Shown: piece by piece, positions 1 through 11,391 of the stretch
How the letters are laid out: the number at the start of each line of letters is the position of its first letter
Position numbering within the stretch: position 1 is the stretch's first letter
DNA from: Desmodesmus armatus
Taxonomy: Eukaryota; Chlorophyta; Chlorophyceae; Sphaeropleales; Scenedesmaceae
Direction: 5' to 3'
DNA length: 64,000 nt
NCBI GenBank assembly: GCA_007449985.2
Contig: VIIQ02000276.1
Span: 28,909-92,908, forward strand
Made by a program: the position numbers and the translations under genes
The notes under the pieces: generated by a model
Databases searched by the model: none
What the model was told of the DNA's origin: nothing
Seen by the model: the letters and a program-made list of their open reading frames with translations, nothing else

Positions 1-1912
1 CTCCTCCTTAGAAACAAGCCGTGTATGCTTCACACAAGGACTCAGTGTGCTAGACCTTCCTGGCAGCTCAAGACTGACTAGCAAATGGAAACCCATTTGA
101 CCAACATCCCTGAGCATACCGCAAGCAAGCCTTGAAGGGGTCCATCGCAAACCTAAGAAGGGGGGAGGGGCACGCCAAGCCTAAACCGGACAGGGGGAGG
201 GTTCGATTGCGAAATCAGCCTAAAACGGAAGGGGGGGGGGGGAGGGTTTCAGCGGCTCTTCAGCAAGGGAGACAGCAGTACCGATGACGAGCCAACGGGG
301 GAGGGTGTTTTGAACCGAAGAGCCTAAAACGGAGAGGGGGGGAGGCGTTTTGTAAAATCTGGCGTCTCCCTCCCCCCTTCTTAGGTTTGCGGTGGACCCC
401 CAACTGTGCTGTTCTATCACCACGGTGGGTGAGCAGCCTACAAGTGGTACAAGCACAGGCGTCAGCACAGAAATACTCAGTGGTGCATGCGTTGAAATTC
501 ATGGTGTACCAAAGAAGCACTCATCCGCTGGATTTCACGACGTACTAAATCAAGAAACACAGATTCACAATCAAACTACAACAAAGCTCCCACAGCAGCT
601 GACTGCAGGCTTTGACCACCTCCACAACTTTGCACTCTGACCCCACATGCTGCAAAGCCTTGACAATGCTGCCATGCCGTCAGCTCATTGCATGTGCTGT
701 GTTGTGTTCACAACACTAGTGCACACTGTGCACTGTGGTGTGGCACACCACAGTGGAGAAATCTCAAAAGCTTTTGCCTTCCAATGCCTTCACCAGTCAA
801 AATGCAAGCTTAGCTTTGCTGGATGCGGTCAATCTGCGGCCTGCAGGCTGTGCTGTGCTGCACCGTAAACTGAGATGGCTATGGGAGCGGGAGTTGGCTA
901 TGGGTGCCTTTTGGACTTTTTGAAGATGATTGAACGTTCAATGCTGGGGCAACTTTTTTGTTTAAAATCAACTCCAGCAGTATATGATCTGCCCCACAGT
1001 ACAAACGGTGCATGACGTTTCTTAATGTAATGTGCGTAAACAGTAAAGAGTGGAACAACCCCTGTCGGGTCCGATGCAGACGGTCACAACCAAGCAAACA
1101 TCAGACAACGCGATCTGCCCTGAGATTCTCCATTGTGTTTTGCTTGACGTTTGCGCTACTTTGAGTGTGGCGAAATGTCCAGGCAAAGGGCCATGGCGCC
1201 ACCAGACCCCCTCCAGGCCTAACCACCAGCGTTTCTGCCAGTGCAGCTTGCTCTGCTGACACAGGTTGTAGTGGATGCTTCTATTAGAACTTGAAGTTGA
1301 GGGTTCACAACGCTGAATACTATCACAGATGTCAGCCCTCAGCCCAGGTCACCTGTCCTGACCCCTTGCTGGCTGTAGTTTGATTCGCAGGAATGCACAC
1401 ACATGCATGCCTGTCCATGCAAGCTTCTGTGGGGGTTTGCTGTCTGGTCCCTGCCTCATTCAGCAACGGTGCTTGCTATGAGAGTGTCAACCTCACACTA
1501 GTACTCGGCACAGACAGCTGCTGCAAATTGTTTATAAATTAGGGCTGCTGACTTTCTGACTAATTAGGGCTGCTGACTTTCAAAGTCAGAGAGGCTCTCA
1601 TCGCGAACGCCCCTCAGTGACGATCAGGATAGGCATGCGCGGAGGCTTGTAATGATGCGCTGGACTAAGCAGGAAAAGCACCCACACAACAACAAAGTGG
1701 CAATCTACTGAGGCGAGACCCACAGGCGCAACCATCGGAGAAGACAAAAACCCCGGACAAAATCCCCCAGTGACTGACAAGCATTGCTTAAAATCCAGAA
1801 GACGGCCAATCCATCCCGTCTGCTAGCGTCAATCATAGGCACACATCCGATCCTTGCCATGGCCACAGATGGCCACCACAGCTGCTCAGCAGTGGCCAGT
1901 GACGTGACTCCG
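1..1912. other. No gene recognised; repeats only
   Basis: I see no convincing coding exon here. The stretch holds a G-rich foldback (about 137-399, listed separately), low-complexity TG/CA sequence at 640-760, and a short direct repeat near 1538-1582 in which a 20-nt block beginning AATTAGGGCTGCTGACTTTC occurs twice. Open frames are short and lack protein-like composition. Confidence 0.5.
137..399. repeat. Foldback element with inverted ends of about 34 bp
   Basis: The left end (about 137-170) contains CGCAAACCTAAGAAGG and the right end (about 364-399) contains its reverse complement CCTTCTTAGGTTTGCG. The match extends on both sides to about 34 bp with one or two mismatches. The interior repeats a 'gcctaaa(a/c)cgga' plus G-run motif three times. 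This could be a MITE or a decayed foldback element; I see no clear target-site duplication, so the class is open. Confidence 0.55.
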
Positions 1913-2546
1913 TCACTCAAGCAGACCGTACTTGACCGCGCCTTCCTCTTCCCCCCAGCACAACAGCCTTTTGCGGCCGCCATGGTGGTAACCCACATGC
2001 TTCCGCTTGTCACCCAATCCATAGTACTCCAAAGCACTCACGGCATTTTGAGCTGCAGGCAGGTAGCAACAGCCCTCCCGGGTCACATCCAACCTGCATC
2101 GGCCACTGGTGCACGTGCCAACGCACGCCTTGATTGCAGGTGCGGGGCGGTGTGCTGCGTCGGTCCTGTACGGATCAAACGCGGCACTGTCATAGGGAGC
2201 CTTCTTCTGCTGGCGGTGGGGTCTGTCGTAGAGTTTGTCACGGCCGTATGCTTCATACTTATCGCGAACATCACCATCTTCTTGTTCATATTGGTGGGAA
2301 CCTGGGTGGGAATCTTCGTAGATTTCTTGGTGGGAATGGTCATGGCGGTTGGAGCTGGAGTAGTCTCCCCACCGCCCCTCGTGAGGTGGAGTGTCTGGTG
2401 CGGCATCGTAGTGTTCCTGCTGGGGCATTGCCGGCTCATCACGGTCGTCCTGGTCGGCGGACATGAGCTGCGAGGCATTGTAGCCTGCTGCTTTTGCGAG
2501 CATGGCCGGGTACTTGGACTTGGGGAGCCCTTGAATGATCTCGATA
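1913..2546 (-). CDS. Internal or terminal exon of an unknown charged protein
   Basis: The minus-strand frame is open for about 210 codons. It opens after a good acceptor: a T-rich tract with a duplicated TTGTTTTGCTGTCCC block, then GTGCAG at 2547-2552. The protein begins IEIIQGLPKSKYPAMLAKAA. It continues as a hydrophilic, His/Asp/Tyr/Gln-rich segment, then a Cys-containing segment (ACVGTCTSGRCRLDV). I do not recognise the family. The acceptor and the biased composition argue for a real exon, but its 3' boundary is unclear: the frame simply ends at a stop at 1913 and may be spliced before that. It may belong to the same minus-strand gene as the exon at 3817-4158, but the phases do not join directly, so another exon would be needed. 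Confidence 0.45.
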
Positions 2547-3816
2547 CTGCACAAGCGTCACCGGGACAGCAAAACAAGGGACAGCAAAACAACTGAATCA
2601 ATGCAATGAGGATGCAATGAGGATCATCCTCCCGGGGTGGTGAAGGTGCAATGCATGCGGCGATGGTGAGACTGGCAGTCGACTGGCAGTCGATGGTGAG
2701 ACCGATGGGCACAAGAAGGCGGCTACAAAAGGCTGGCAGGGCTGCTGTGCAATGCATCTGACAAGGCTGCATCGGCGGTACAACTCAAATGCTGCGCATT
2801 GCGTCAGGCTGTGCTTGTGCATGACATGCATGCCAAGCGGCTTGATTGCTGTCACCCCCGCAAGCTACTGCCTGTAGCAGCTACCTGATGCACTATTACA
2901 CTGCAAGAGCAAATTCCACCATGCAGAAGCTGGGGGAGGGGGGGGGGGCTGTCTCTTGCCCCCCCCCCCTTCCTCTCCCCCTGGAGGCTGTCCTATACGT
3001 GGTGGCTGTCACCCTGTTTCAAACTCTGTGCTGTCAGCCCGCCCATATCAAGTTCAAATCAGAATTACACCTCAAGAGCCTGGCGGGTGTCACTCACATT
3101 GAGCATGCCGTGCCGTTGGGTAGGACAGTGTTGGAGGCGGGGTTGCAGCACTGCCCGGATGTGCACCCTTGCACTGGGGGAACCACCTGGTAAGACAGCA
3201 GCAATTGCAAGATTGTGGTCATGCGCATCACTGATCACTGACCCGGAGGAAGGAGCCCCTCAAGGCAAAGTTGGCCAGCCTCCTCAAGGGTAAAGGGTCT
3301 GAGGTGACCCTTTAACCTTTTGCAACCAACTACCTTGTTGTCCTGTATTCTGTTGACAATTCTGCTCAGCTTGCGAGATGCTTTGGTATTGCATTTGGTG
3401 TGAGAGTTGTCCACAAAAGTGGCATGAACTGCTAACCATATCGTATGTGTCTTGCAAGGCGCAATCAAACATGCATGGTGGTGTGTCTTGCAAATCCTTC
3501 AGAGGAGACCACCCCTCCCTTGGTGCAGAACCCATTGGCGAAGTGTGCTTTTCTTTGTTGGTCTGCTCTTTGTTCTTGCTTGTGATCCCCCAACGGTGCT
3601 TGCAGGTACCGTCTGATTGCATCAAGAGCCAGGTGGGCCCCACAGTGTGGTAGTCTAGGGTGCTAGACATCAGCCTGAACTTGCGCCTGTCACTAGTGAA
3701 CGGTTCACCCGGTGATTGGCGTACTTACTCACGTACTGCCCGCTCACCGTGTTGCACACTGCGCTATTTATTTATATTTTTCAAAATATCAAAATAAAAT
3801 AGGCGTACTTACTTAC
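2547..3816. other. Intron or intergenic; no exon recognised
   Basis: This stretch separates the two minus-strand exons. It holds a G-run/C-run hairpin (about 2933-2985) and short CA/TG-rich stretches. At 3716-3762 lies a truncated copy of the exon end at 3803-3848. I found no exon that joins the flanking ones in phase. Confidence 0.4.
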
Positions 3817-3848
3817 GTACTGCCCGCTCACCGTGTTGCACACTGCAC
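3716..3848 (-). repeat. Duplicated exon end plus donor of the POMP-like exon
   Basis: On the plus strand, about 46 nt beginning GGCGTACTTACT occur at 3716-3762 and again at 3803-3848, with about two differences. On the minus strand this is the last ~30 nt of the exon plus the donor. The first-encountered copy (3803-3848) is continuous with the exon; the other sits in the intron as a decoy. Confidence 0.75.
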
Positions 3849-4158
3849 CAGTGATTGCATACGTCTCGGGCGTCCACAGTCTTGCATCCCCGCAACTGAC
3901 AGTTCCAAGCACGGCGATGGCGGAGGCGATGCCGTCCGCAGTGTTGTTTGCGACGTTTGTGTCTGCATCGCTGCCAAACAGCAGTACACCGAGAGGCTGG
4001 ACATTGGCAAAGCCACCTGACGTGTCTGCCCTGTTGCCCTGGGCGCTTAGGGCACCTGTAACGGCAACCACCCCGCCATCTTTAACGAGCAATGCACCAC
4101 CTTGACCACTGTCGGGGGAGTCGGCTTGGTTGACCGCACGGTTGTTGATAAAAGTGAC
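3817..4158 (-). CDS. Exon of a beta-helix/POMP-repeat-like protein
   Basis: The minus-strand exon runs from an acceptor (TTCAG, just above 4158) to a donor GTAAGTAAG below 3817. It is exactly 114 codons, phase 0 at both ends. It reads VTFINNRAVNQADSPDSGQ, then GGALLVKDGGVVAV, and ends near AVCNTVSGQY. The pattern 'FxNNxA ... GGAhhV ... GNxAxxxGGF' resembles polymorphic-outer-membrane-protein (POMP) repeats and other right-handed beta-helix proteins, which are usually secreted or surface proteins. Assignment to that fold is inference from the repeat pattern. Neighbouring exons were not found. A truncated copy of the exon's 3' end with its donor lies in the downstream intron at 3716-3762. Confidence 0.55.
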
Positions 4159-6020
4159 CTGAATCAGCAGCAGACAGCAAGAACTCAGGACCCAGATGAT
4201 AAGGTGTCACATCAAAGCTGGTTGCAGAGTCAGCCAGCAGCAGCAGCAGCACTTGCCGGCAAGAGCGGCAGCAGCAGCAGCAGCAGATGAACACCCCTAC
4301 GCTGCTGCTGGAGGGTAGGGTGTGCTCTGGTCTCTTAGCAGCACCATGGCATCTACAGGGGCTCATACAGCAGCTGGCTTCACATCTACATTTAAAGGGG
4401 TCACCCCTGTGTGTGAGCCACACAGCAGCTTGGTTTACATCCAGCAAAAAGGTATCAGTAAATGGCTGGCATGAGCTCTTGAGCTTCATAGCTACATGTG
4501 TAAATTTTGCTGTTGTTGCAAGCAGTGACGGCAGCTTGCATGCTACAGCAGCATCATGCAGGTGGGCACTCTACACAGTGAGTGCCGTACTATCCGTCGG
4601 ACGGTCATAGTCAGCGCCTAACTGTCTTGACACTACGTCAGGACTCTCTGGTTAGACTCTCAGTATTCTGTTCCTTCTGGTTTGTTCTGCTACCTCTGTG
4701 AAATCAATGAATGGCTGGCATGAGCACTGGAGCTTCATAGCTACAGGTGTAACTTCGAATGATTTTGATTGACCCCAACGGTTGTACGACAATGTGTCAA
4801 AGGGAGGGGGAAGGTGTTGTGACCTAGGTGATGGTCGTCTGAGGGGTAGCCCATTTTTCAATGGCCGCATTTGTATTCACTGCAACCACAGCACACCAAA
4901 GCAGGGCCAGCAGCAACCTACACGCCCCAGCATTTGCAAAGTGTGAGAATGATACCCCAACAACAAGCATCGGCGATGTTGTGTGCTGACGTGACATGTC
5001 CTCACCACTTGCATGAAAAGACTTGTCTAGGTAGCAGGCCTGCTCATCGACCGCCTTATCATCTGAATCATTGGAGAGTACCCTGGGTACACTTCAAGTG
5101 TACCCAGCAACTTTGCACAACATTTCTAGACTATCCTTCAAAGATCCTGCCACCCCTTCCACTTCTGGTCCAGCATTATTGAGGCACGTACACCAAAACG
5201 TCTTTGAGGTCTACAATTCAGATTTGTGCAGTCAACTCTTTAAGGACACGAGGGGAATCTCTGAGGGCTAGAAAATCTCAGCCCTCAGCTAGCTGGCTCG
5301 GTAACATCACTGATGTTCAGGCACTGAGCAGAACAAGCCTCTGTCGTAATCCAGCGGTGCTTTTCTTCCACAAGAAGATGCTGTTTTGCCGAATGCAACA
5401 CAAGGCAACGCAAAAGCGCAAAGCAAGTAGATCAAGTTTGCAAGCAGCCATATGCTGCTTCTGCTGCTGCTGCCGTCAGGTCAACTTGTGAGCGGGGACC
5501 AAGTTGGGTGTCACCTTGGCGCTTTGCTCAATCTTTTTTCTGATTCAGTGCGTTTGATTTTGATATGCGCAGCATCGTTGTGGGAAGTGTCGCTCACGAA
5601 GCTTTGGAGATATGCTCTTTGAAACCTCCATGCATACAATCCATCAATTCATCACGTAACAGAAAGTGTTCAAGAACCATCATTCTATGAAAATGTGCGA
5701 CGTTCAGTCCAGCACAGCAGTACGGCCTGAAGCAGTACGTATGCTCCCAATGAGAATGCGAGTCTCCGTGAAAACAAACATCTACACATGATTAAATTGT
5801 ACTTAGTTATTATATCAAGTATTCCGTTCACAGCCGATCCTGAAAGAACACACGTCCTGCTGCTACTAATGCTGCCCGACAGTACATGCGCCAAACACGA
5901 AGCAGATTCAGCTGAAACGCTGTTTCCATGAATAAAACTCAGTCTAAGCACTGTATTTCAGCTTTGAGATTGGTGGTACAGCTGTGAAACAATCCTCCAA
6001 CCACTCTGCTAAGCCCCCTG
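4159..6020. other. No gene recognised; dispersed repeat copies
   Basis: The stretch contains CAG/CTG clusters at 4240-4290 and two copies of the dispersed 'AATGGCTGGCATGAGC' repeat (4451-4506 and 4672-4770). It also has a 9-bp inverted repeat around 5262-5290 (CTGAGGGCT/AGCCCTCAG). Upstream exons of the minus-strand POMP-like gene could lie here, but none stands out. Confidence 0.4.
4451..4770 (+). repeat. Two copies of a dispersed ~55-95 bp repeat
   Basis: The core reads 'atcagtgaatggctggcatgagctcttgagcttcatagctacaggtgtaa' with few changes (given here as a consensus, not a restored gene). Copies: 4451-4506, 4672-4770 and 9868-9967 on plus; about 31955-32000, 51880-51920 and 52250-52290 on minus. 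The 4672 and 9868 copies match over about 95 bp. No terminal inverted repeats are seen; it may be a short interspersed element fragment. Confidence 0.6.
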
Positions 6021-6188
6021 GTGATGGGGGGCTCAGAAATGCAGCAGCAGCAGCGACAGCAACAGGAGAAGCATGCTAGCTGGATCAAAGGGTTGCTGGG
6101 ACGCAGCAGCAACATCAGCAGCAGCACCAGCAGCATCACCAACAGCAGCAGCAAGGACAGACTTCAGCAGAGTGCTGACATCAACGAT

Positions 6189-6268
<80 letters not shown>

Positions 6269-6413
6269 CCAGCAACAGCACCAGCAGCTATCAAGAGCTG
6301 GTTCTGGAAGGATTAGCGCGGCAGGTAGCCTTGCCAGGCAGCAGCAGCAGGGGATTACTGCTGGCATTAAGTATGCATCCTTGAGGCAGCAGGACAGACC
6401 GTCACCCCAGCAA

Positions 6414-6474
<61 letters not shown>

Positions 6475-6563
6475 GCTTCCTCCACCAAGAAAAGCAGCAG
6501 CAGCAGCAGCAACTACCACAAGGACGGCAGCTGGTGCGGGGTGCACCCAACCTACACCAGTGA
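6021..6563 (+). CDS. Possible poly-Q exon of a low-complexity protein
   Basis: An open frame of 180 codons starts MMGGSEMQQQQRQQQ and has long glutamine runs (about residues 56-85 and 130-152). These are separated by non-repetitive stretches such as KHASWIKGLLGRSSNISSS and LSRAGSGRISAAGSLARQ. The non-repetitive parts look protein-like, but CAG repeats are open in three frames, so evidence is weak. If real, it is likely the 5' part of the plus-strand gene that continues at 10102-19043. Downstream frames (6603-6929) also show protein-like segments such as DNAGETAPTNLAAYFSSS, possibly another exon. Confidence 0.35.
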
Positions 6564-6628
6564 TTGCAGGCAGCAAACCAGATGCTGCTGTGACCGACGC
6601 TGTTGTCATCGACGCTGCTGCAGCAACC

Positions 6629-6661
<33 letters not shown>

Positions 6662-6703
6662 TTGGGGTGGCGGCAGAAACAACAGCAGTGATACATCCAG
6701 CTG

Positions 6704-6743
<40 letters not shown>

Positions 6744-6904
6744 GCCCAGGGTACCATCCCATCTACAGCCACAGACAACGCCGGTGAAACTGCCCCAACC
6801 AACTTGGCTGCATATTTCAGCAGCAGTGGTGCTCCTCTCAATCAATGTGATGTTGGTGAGGGGTCCCCACCTCACCAGCTGTGTGTGGGTCCAACCCTTG
6901 AAGT

Positions 6905-8190
6905 GACACCAGAAGAATTGAAGACATAATGACAGTGATGGAGGCACTAGCAGGTGAGGAAGTAAGGGGTGCAAGGGGGGGGGGGGACACCAACAACAGA
7001 CGGAGTGAGTGGGCGGGTGGGTGGGTGGGTGGGTGAGTGGGTGGGGGGGTGTCCCCACCTTGCCTGTGTGGGGGTCCCACCCTTGAAGTGGCCCCCAAAA
7101 GAGTTTGCAGACATCATGACAGTGATGGAGGCACTAGCAGGTGAGCCCGAGGGGCCCCCTCGGGGGGGGGGGGGGGGACAAAGTACAGACGGAGTGAGTG
7201 AGGGGGAGGGGGGGGGGGGCACCTCGCCTGTGTGTGGGTCACACCAGATGGAGTGTGAGATATCATGACAGTGATGGAGGCACTAGCAGGTGAGGGGGAG
7301 CAGGGGGGGGGGTCGCAAACTACAGACGGAGTGAGTGAAGGGGGGTGTCCCCACCTCGCCTGTGTGTGGGTCACCAGAAGAGTTTGAAGACATCATGACA
7401 GTGATGGAGGCACTAGCAGGCACTAGCAGGCACTAGCAGGGGGGGGGGGGGGGCAGAGGGGGCAGAGGGGGGGGGGGGGGACAACAGAGGAGGGCGAAGG
7501 GGCGAAGGGTGTCCCCGCCTCGTCTGTGTGTGGGTCCTACCCTTTGAAGCACAGGCGCTTGGAGACAATCTGACAGTGCTAGAGGGCGCCAGCAAGTGAA
7601 GGGGGTGGGGGGGGGGAGAGTCACAAACAGCAGAGGAGGGGAGTGAGATGTGTGGGGGCCCGCGGGGGGGGGGGGGGGGCAAGGATGGCGCAGCCTGGCA
7701 GCCTGTGTGTGGCACACGTCTGGTTTGGGAGGAGGCGCGGTGAATGGTGGTCCTCTTGTCAGCTGTGGGCGGGTGTGTCATCCTTTGTTTGAAGTTTGAA
7801 GGAGAGAAGCCTCCACAGTGGAGACAGCATGGCAGTGGTGGATGCACTGGCGGGTAAGGAGGGGGGGGGTGTAGGAAATCACACACATTGTCTCACACAC
7901 AGCAGAGGGAGGGGGGAGTGAGTGTGTGTGTGGGGGGGCGCGGGGTGGTGGGGGGGTGGGGGGTGGGGGGTGGGGGGGGTGGGGGGGGGGGGGGATGGCA
8001 CAGCCAGACTGGCAGGTAAGGAGGGGGCAGGGGAAGGGGGCACAGCTGCAACCAGCAGTTGGTGCAATGCAACCCAGGGCCTCCCTCCCCCTCCCCCCTC
8101 CACCTTCCCTCTGCCCCCCCTTTTCCCTCTGCCCCCCCCCCTCCCCACCCCTAGACAGCATGGCAGTGTTGGATGCACTGGCAAGTAAGG
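6905..8190 (+). repeat. Array of seven exon-end/donor copies (MTVMEALAG type)
   Basis: A block translating as D(S/I)M(T/A)V(M/L)(E/D)ALA, followed by AG|GTGAG or A|GTAAG, recurs at about 6913-6953, 7101-7141, 7252-7291, 7383-7430 (with CACTAGCAGG tripled), 7557-7600, 7820-7857 and 8150-8187. Spacing is about 125-330 bp, filled with G runs and the phrase 'cctgtgtgtgggtc'. The first four copies are almost identical, so duplication is recent. One copy is presumably the true exon end of the plus-strand gene; I cannot tell which. Confidence 0.7.
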
Positions 8191-8226
8191 AGGGGGAAGG
8201 GGTGGGGGTGGAGGGTGTGTGTGTGT

Positions 8227-8257
<31 letters not shown>

Positions 8258-8640
8258 GCTGCCTGTTTGGGGCGTGGAACAGGAGGTATCAACACTATCA
8301 GGACGAGGTGAAGAGGGATGACAGACATCCTGCGTCGTCATTTTGCTGTTGTTGGCTGTCGTGCAGTTGAGTAGTCCACAGTCAAACTTTCACGGCAGTT
8401 AAAGTTGGCCGTTCAACTTCCATGCTTTTGGAGCTGTGCTGTGCACCCTAGATGGCATCAGCATGACTAACAGCACTTTTGAACCAGGGTTTGTCGTGGG
8501 TAGCTTAGCAGGGCAAGGCTCGAAGTAGTAGGGTAGACAGCACTGCAGCTATTCGTTCCGTAACGTCCGACAGTGCGCGGACCTCCTTCGATCATCGATG
8601 ATAAGAGTTACTCAAGATGTATCCAACGTGTGCGATACAG
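8191..8640. other. No feature recognised
   Basis: After a (GT)n/G-run segment at 8213-8257 the sequence is ordinary mixed composition with no exon or clear repeat. Confidence 0.4.
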
Positions 8641-8649
8641 GGTGATCGT

Positions 8650-9967
8650 AGCTCGGTGCAGGCTGGGGAGCAGTGGACCAGGTAAGGCTACTGGTACCTC
8701 TTTTTCTATCAGGTGCATTCTTGCGGCTGGTGCTTCAGCAAGTGCAGCATAAAGCGGCTCGTATTGGGCTTGGGGGTGGCAGGGGGTGGTTGGGGGTGGT
8801 TGGTTGGGGGGGGGGGGGTGCCCCGGGGGGGGGGGGGGGGGGGGAGGGGGGAGGTGGGGACCAGGTAGGGCTACTGGCCATGAGAGGTGTCCCCACGGCT
8901 CTACCCAAGTAGTGGGGTATACAGCACTGTCAGTCATGATGTATCTAAGGTCCGCGATACAGGGTTGTCGTAGCTCGATGAAGGCTGGAGAGCAGTGGAC
9001 CAGGTAAGACCACTGATCTTGAAAGGTGTCTCCAAGTGCGTTCCCTCCTACTGTAGCGTGTTACTGTAGCTGGTGCTGCAGCTAGTGGACAATGCAGCTG
9101 GTTCTATTTTGGGCTTGAAGGGGGGGGGGTGGCTGTCAGGGGGTTGGATGTACTGGGTGGGGGAGCATTGGACCAGGTAAGACACCGATCATGAGAGGTG
9201 TCCCCCAGTGCGTTCCTTGCAGGGTCATAATCCACACAGCAGTCTGCACTGCACAAGTGAGCAAAGCAGGTGGATGTATGAGCACATGAAAATGGAAGCT
9301 GGGGGGAGGGGGCACAGGGGCAAGGGCAGGGGCGCAAAGGGGGAGCATTGGACCAGGTAAGACCACTGACCTTGCAAGGTGTCCTCATTGTGCATTCCCT
9401 GCAGAACTTGCTGACGTCCAGTGTGTTTGCTGTTGCTTCAGCAAATGCTGTATCACAGCTCATTCCAGGCGTGGGCAATGCGCGCGCGCGGGGGGGGGGG
9501 GGGGGGGGGGGGGCTCCCTGTTGCAAAGAAGTGTGTCGAGCAGTGGGCCAAATAAGATTTGAGAGAGTTCATGGCTTTTGCGAGGGCATTGATCGGGCTG
9601 TGCAGCATCGCATCTCACTTCACGCCTGGGCTTGGGATGGATGGGGGGGGGGTGGCAGGGGTTGAAAGCATTGGTTGGAGTAAACGGAGAGGGGGGGGGG
9701 GGGGGCACAGCCCTTATCCCACATCATCTGCAAAGCAGCCCGCATCGCACAAGTGAACAAAGAAGATGGATGTATGAGCACATAGAAATGAAAGCTGGGG
9801 GGAGGGTGAGGGGCAGGGGCGCAGGGGCAAGGGCAGGGGCATAAAGGGGAGCAGTGGGCCGGACAACAGCAACTCTAGTTTGTTGTGCTATCTCCGTGAT
9901 ATCAGTGAATGGCTGGCATGAGCTCTTGAGTTTCATAGCTACAGGTGTAACTTTGATTTGATTTGAA
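8650..9967 (+). repeat. Second array of donor copies (GAGCAGTGGACCAG|GTAAG type)
   Basis: The block 'gagcagtggaccag|gtaag' with a following 'accactgatcttgaaaggtgtcc' phrase recurs near 8667, 8858, 8988, 9167, 9347, 9538 and 9848, with drift. A longer unit (9247-9356 versus 9748-9863, about 115 bp) shares 'ggatgtatgagcacat' and the G-rich tail. Copies are separated by runs of G. The array ends in a copy of the dispersed AATGGCTGGCATGAGC repeat at 9868-9967. It probably marks another exon 3' end of the plus-strand gene, but the parental exon is not certain. Confidence 0.6.
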
Positions 9968-10101
9968 CTTGCCACAATGTGACCGTTTGCTTGAATGCGT
10001 TGAGTAGATAGGTGTGTGCAGTGCCCCACCTCCCCACCACAACATCCTCTTCCTACAATGCCACATTCCGACCCTCTCCCCCCCCTTACCACCCTTTGCA
10101 G

Positions 10102-10547
10102 TTGCTCGCCGCTCCCTGGCAGTGAAGCTGACAGCCCGCCCCAACAACTTCGCCACACGGGCAGAAGCAGTAGCAGCAGCAGCAGCAGCAGCGGGGCCGG
10201 CGGCAACTGCAGCAACCCCACCCACTGGCAAATCCTCCCCAAGGACATGTCACCAACAGCAGCAGCAGGAGCAGCAGCAGCAGCTGTCGGCGCTGGGGTG
10301 TGTGGTCGCTGCCGCCGCAGGGGTCGGGTGTCACGGGTGACGCCGCGCAGCAACGACGCAGCAGTAGCAGCAGCAGCTGCAGCAGCAGTAGCAGCAGACA
10401 AAGAGATGCAGCAGCTGCTGCACGAGCTGCTGCTGACACCAGAGGCAGGCAAGGGTGAGGGGGGTGAGGTGTCACCTGTGGGCACAGAGCCTGAAATCAC
10501 CCCTGCGTCACCCCCAGCAGCAGCAGCACCAGCACCAGCACCAGCAC

Positions 10548-10584
<37 letters not shown>

Positions 10585-10766
10585 GGCTGCGGCGTCTGTG
10601 TCACCAGCAGCAGCGACAGCTCCGGCGGCTGTCTCACCGGCAGCAGTAGAAGCAGCAGCGGCAGCAGCAGCAACGCTTGGCCAGCTGTGCCAAGGTTGGA
10701 CTTGTCTGTTCTACACAGCAACATCATGAGCAGGACTCCCTCAGGCAGCAGCAGCAGCAGCACTGG

Positions 10767-10805
<39 letters not shown>

Positions 10806-11251
10806 GGTCAGCAGCCTCAAGGGCCTATGTTTGCCTGGCATTGCAGCTGGTGATCTGCCGAGCCTGTTTTTCCAGGGGTCCCTGCGGGAGCAGTACTCCG
10901 TGGGGTCCCTACCATCAACCCCAGCAGCAGCAGCGCCTGCTGTGTCACCCCGGACGCTGCTCAGTGCCAGGGGCAGGAGCAGGCTGGGCTTGGAGTCAGG
11001 CGGGCTGGTGAAAAACTCAAGCCCGGTGTTATCGCCCCGACTTGAACGCGGGTCTCAGGATTGCAAAGGAGGCGGCAGTGAGGGCAGCAGCAGCTCTGCT
11101 AGGAGGCGGAGGGCAGCAGTGAGCCCTGTGGTTGACACCCCAGCAGCAGCAGCAGCAGCAGGAGGAGGGGGTGGAGGCACCAAGTCACCCTCAAGTTTAA
11201 AGTCACCTCGGGGGGAAATGTTCTTGAAGTCTGCTAGGCGCTCAGTGGCAG

Positions 11252-11285
<34 letters not shown>

Positions 11286-11391
11286 TGGTGTGTCACTCAC
11301 TCCCCGGGATCTGATCACCTCAGCTGCGCGACTGACCAGTGGGGCACTGCAGGCGGCACAGGCGCCCCTCACACCCAGGACCTACCTGCAG
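10102..11391 (+). CDS. Low-complexity S/T-P-R motif protein, upstream coding part
   Basis: Coding sequence starts after acceptor TTTGCAG with VARRSLAVKLTARPNNFATR. It then runs into Ala/Gln/Pro-rich sequence and ends at donor CTGCAG|GTGAG (11391). Reading frame changes twice (near 10300 and 10690), so one or two introns or indels lie inside; I could not place them. The last frame (from about 10687) is solid: LKGLCLPGIAAGDLPSLFFQ, AVSPRTLLSARGRSRLG, SLKSPRGEMFLKSARRS and APLTPRTYLQ. The S/T-P-R-(T) motif occurs about seven times here and again downstream (QTSPRTCRQ). The exon ends in phase 0 and joins in frame with the exon at 14260, so it is the 5' part of the same gene. Basic S/T-P motifs suggest phosphorylation by proline-directed kinases, which is inference. 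Confidence 0.6.
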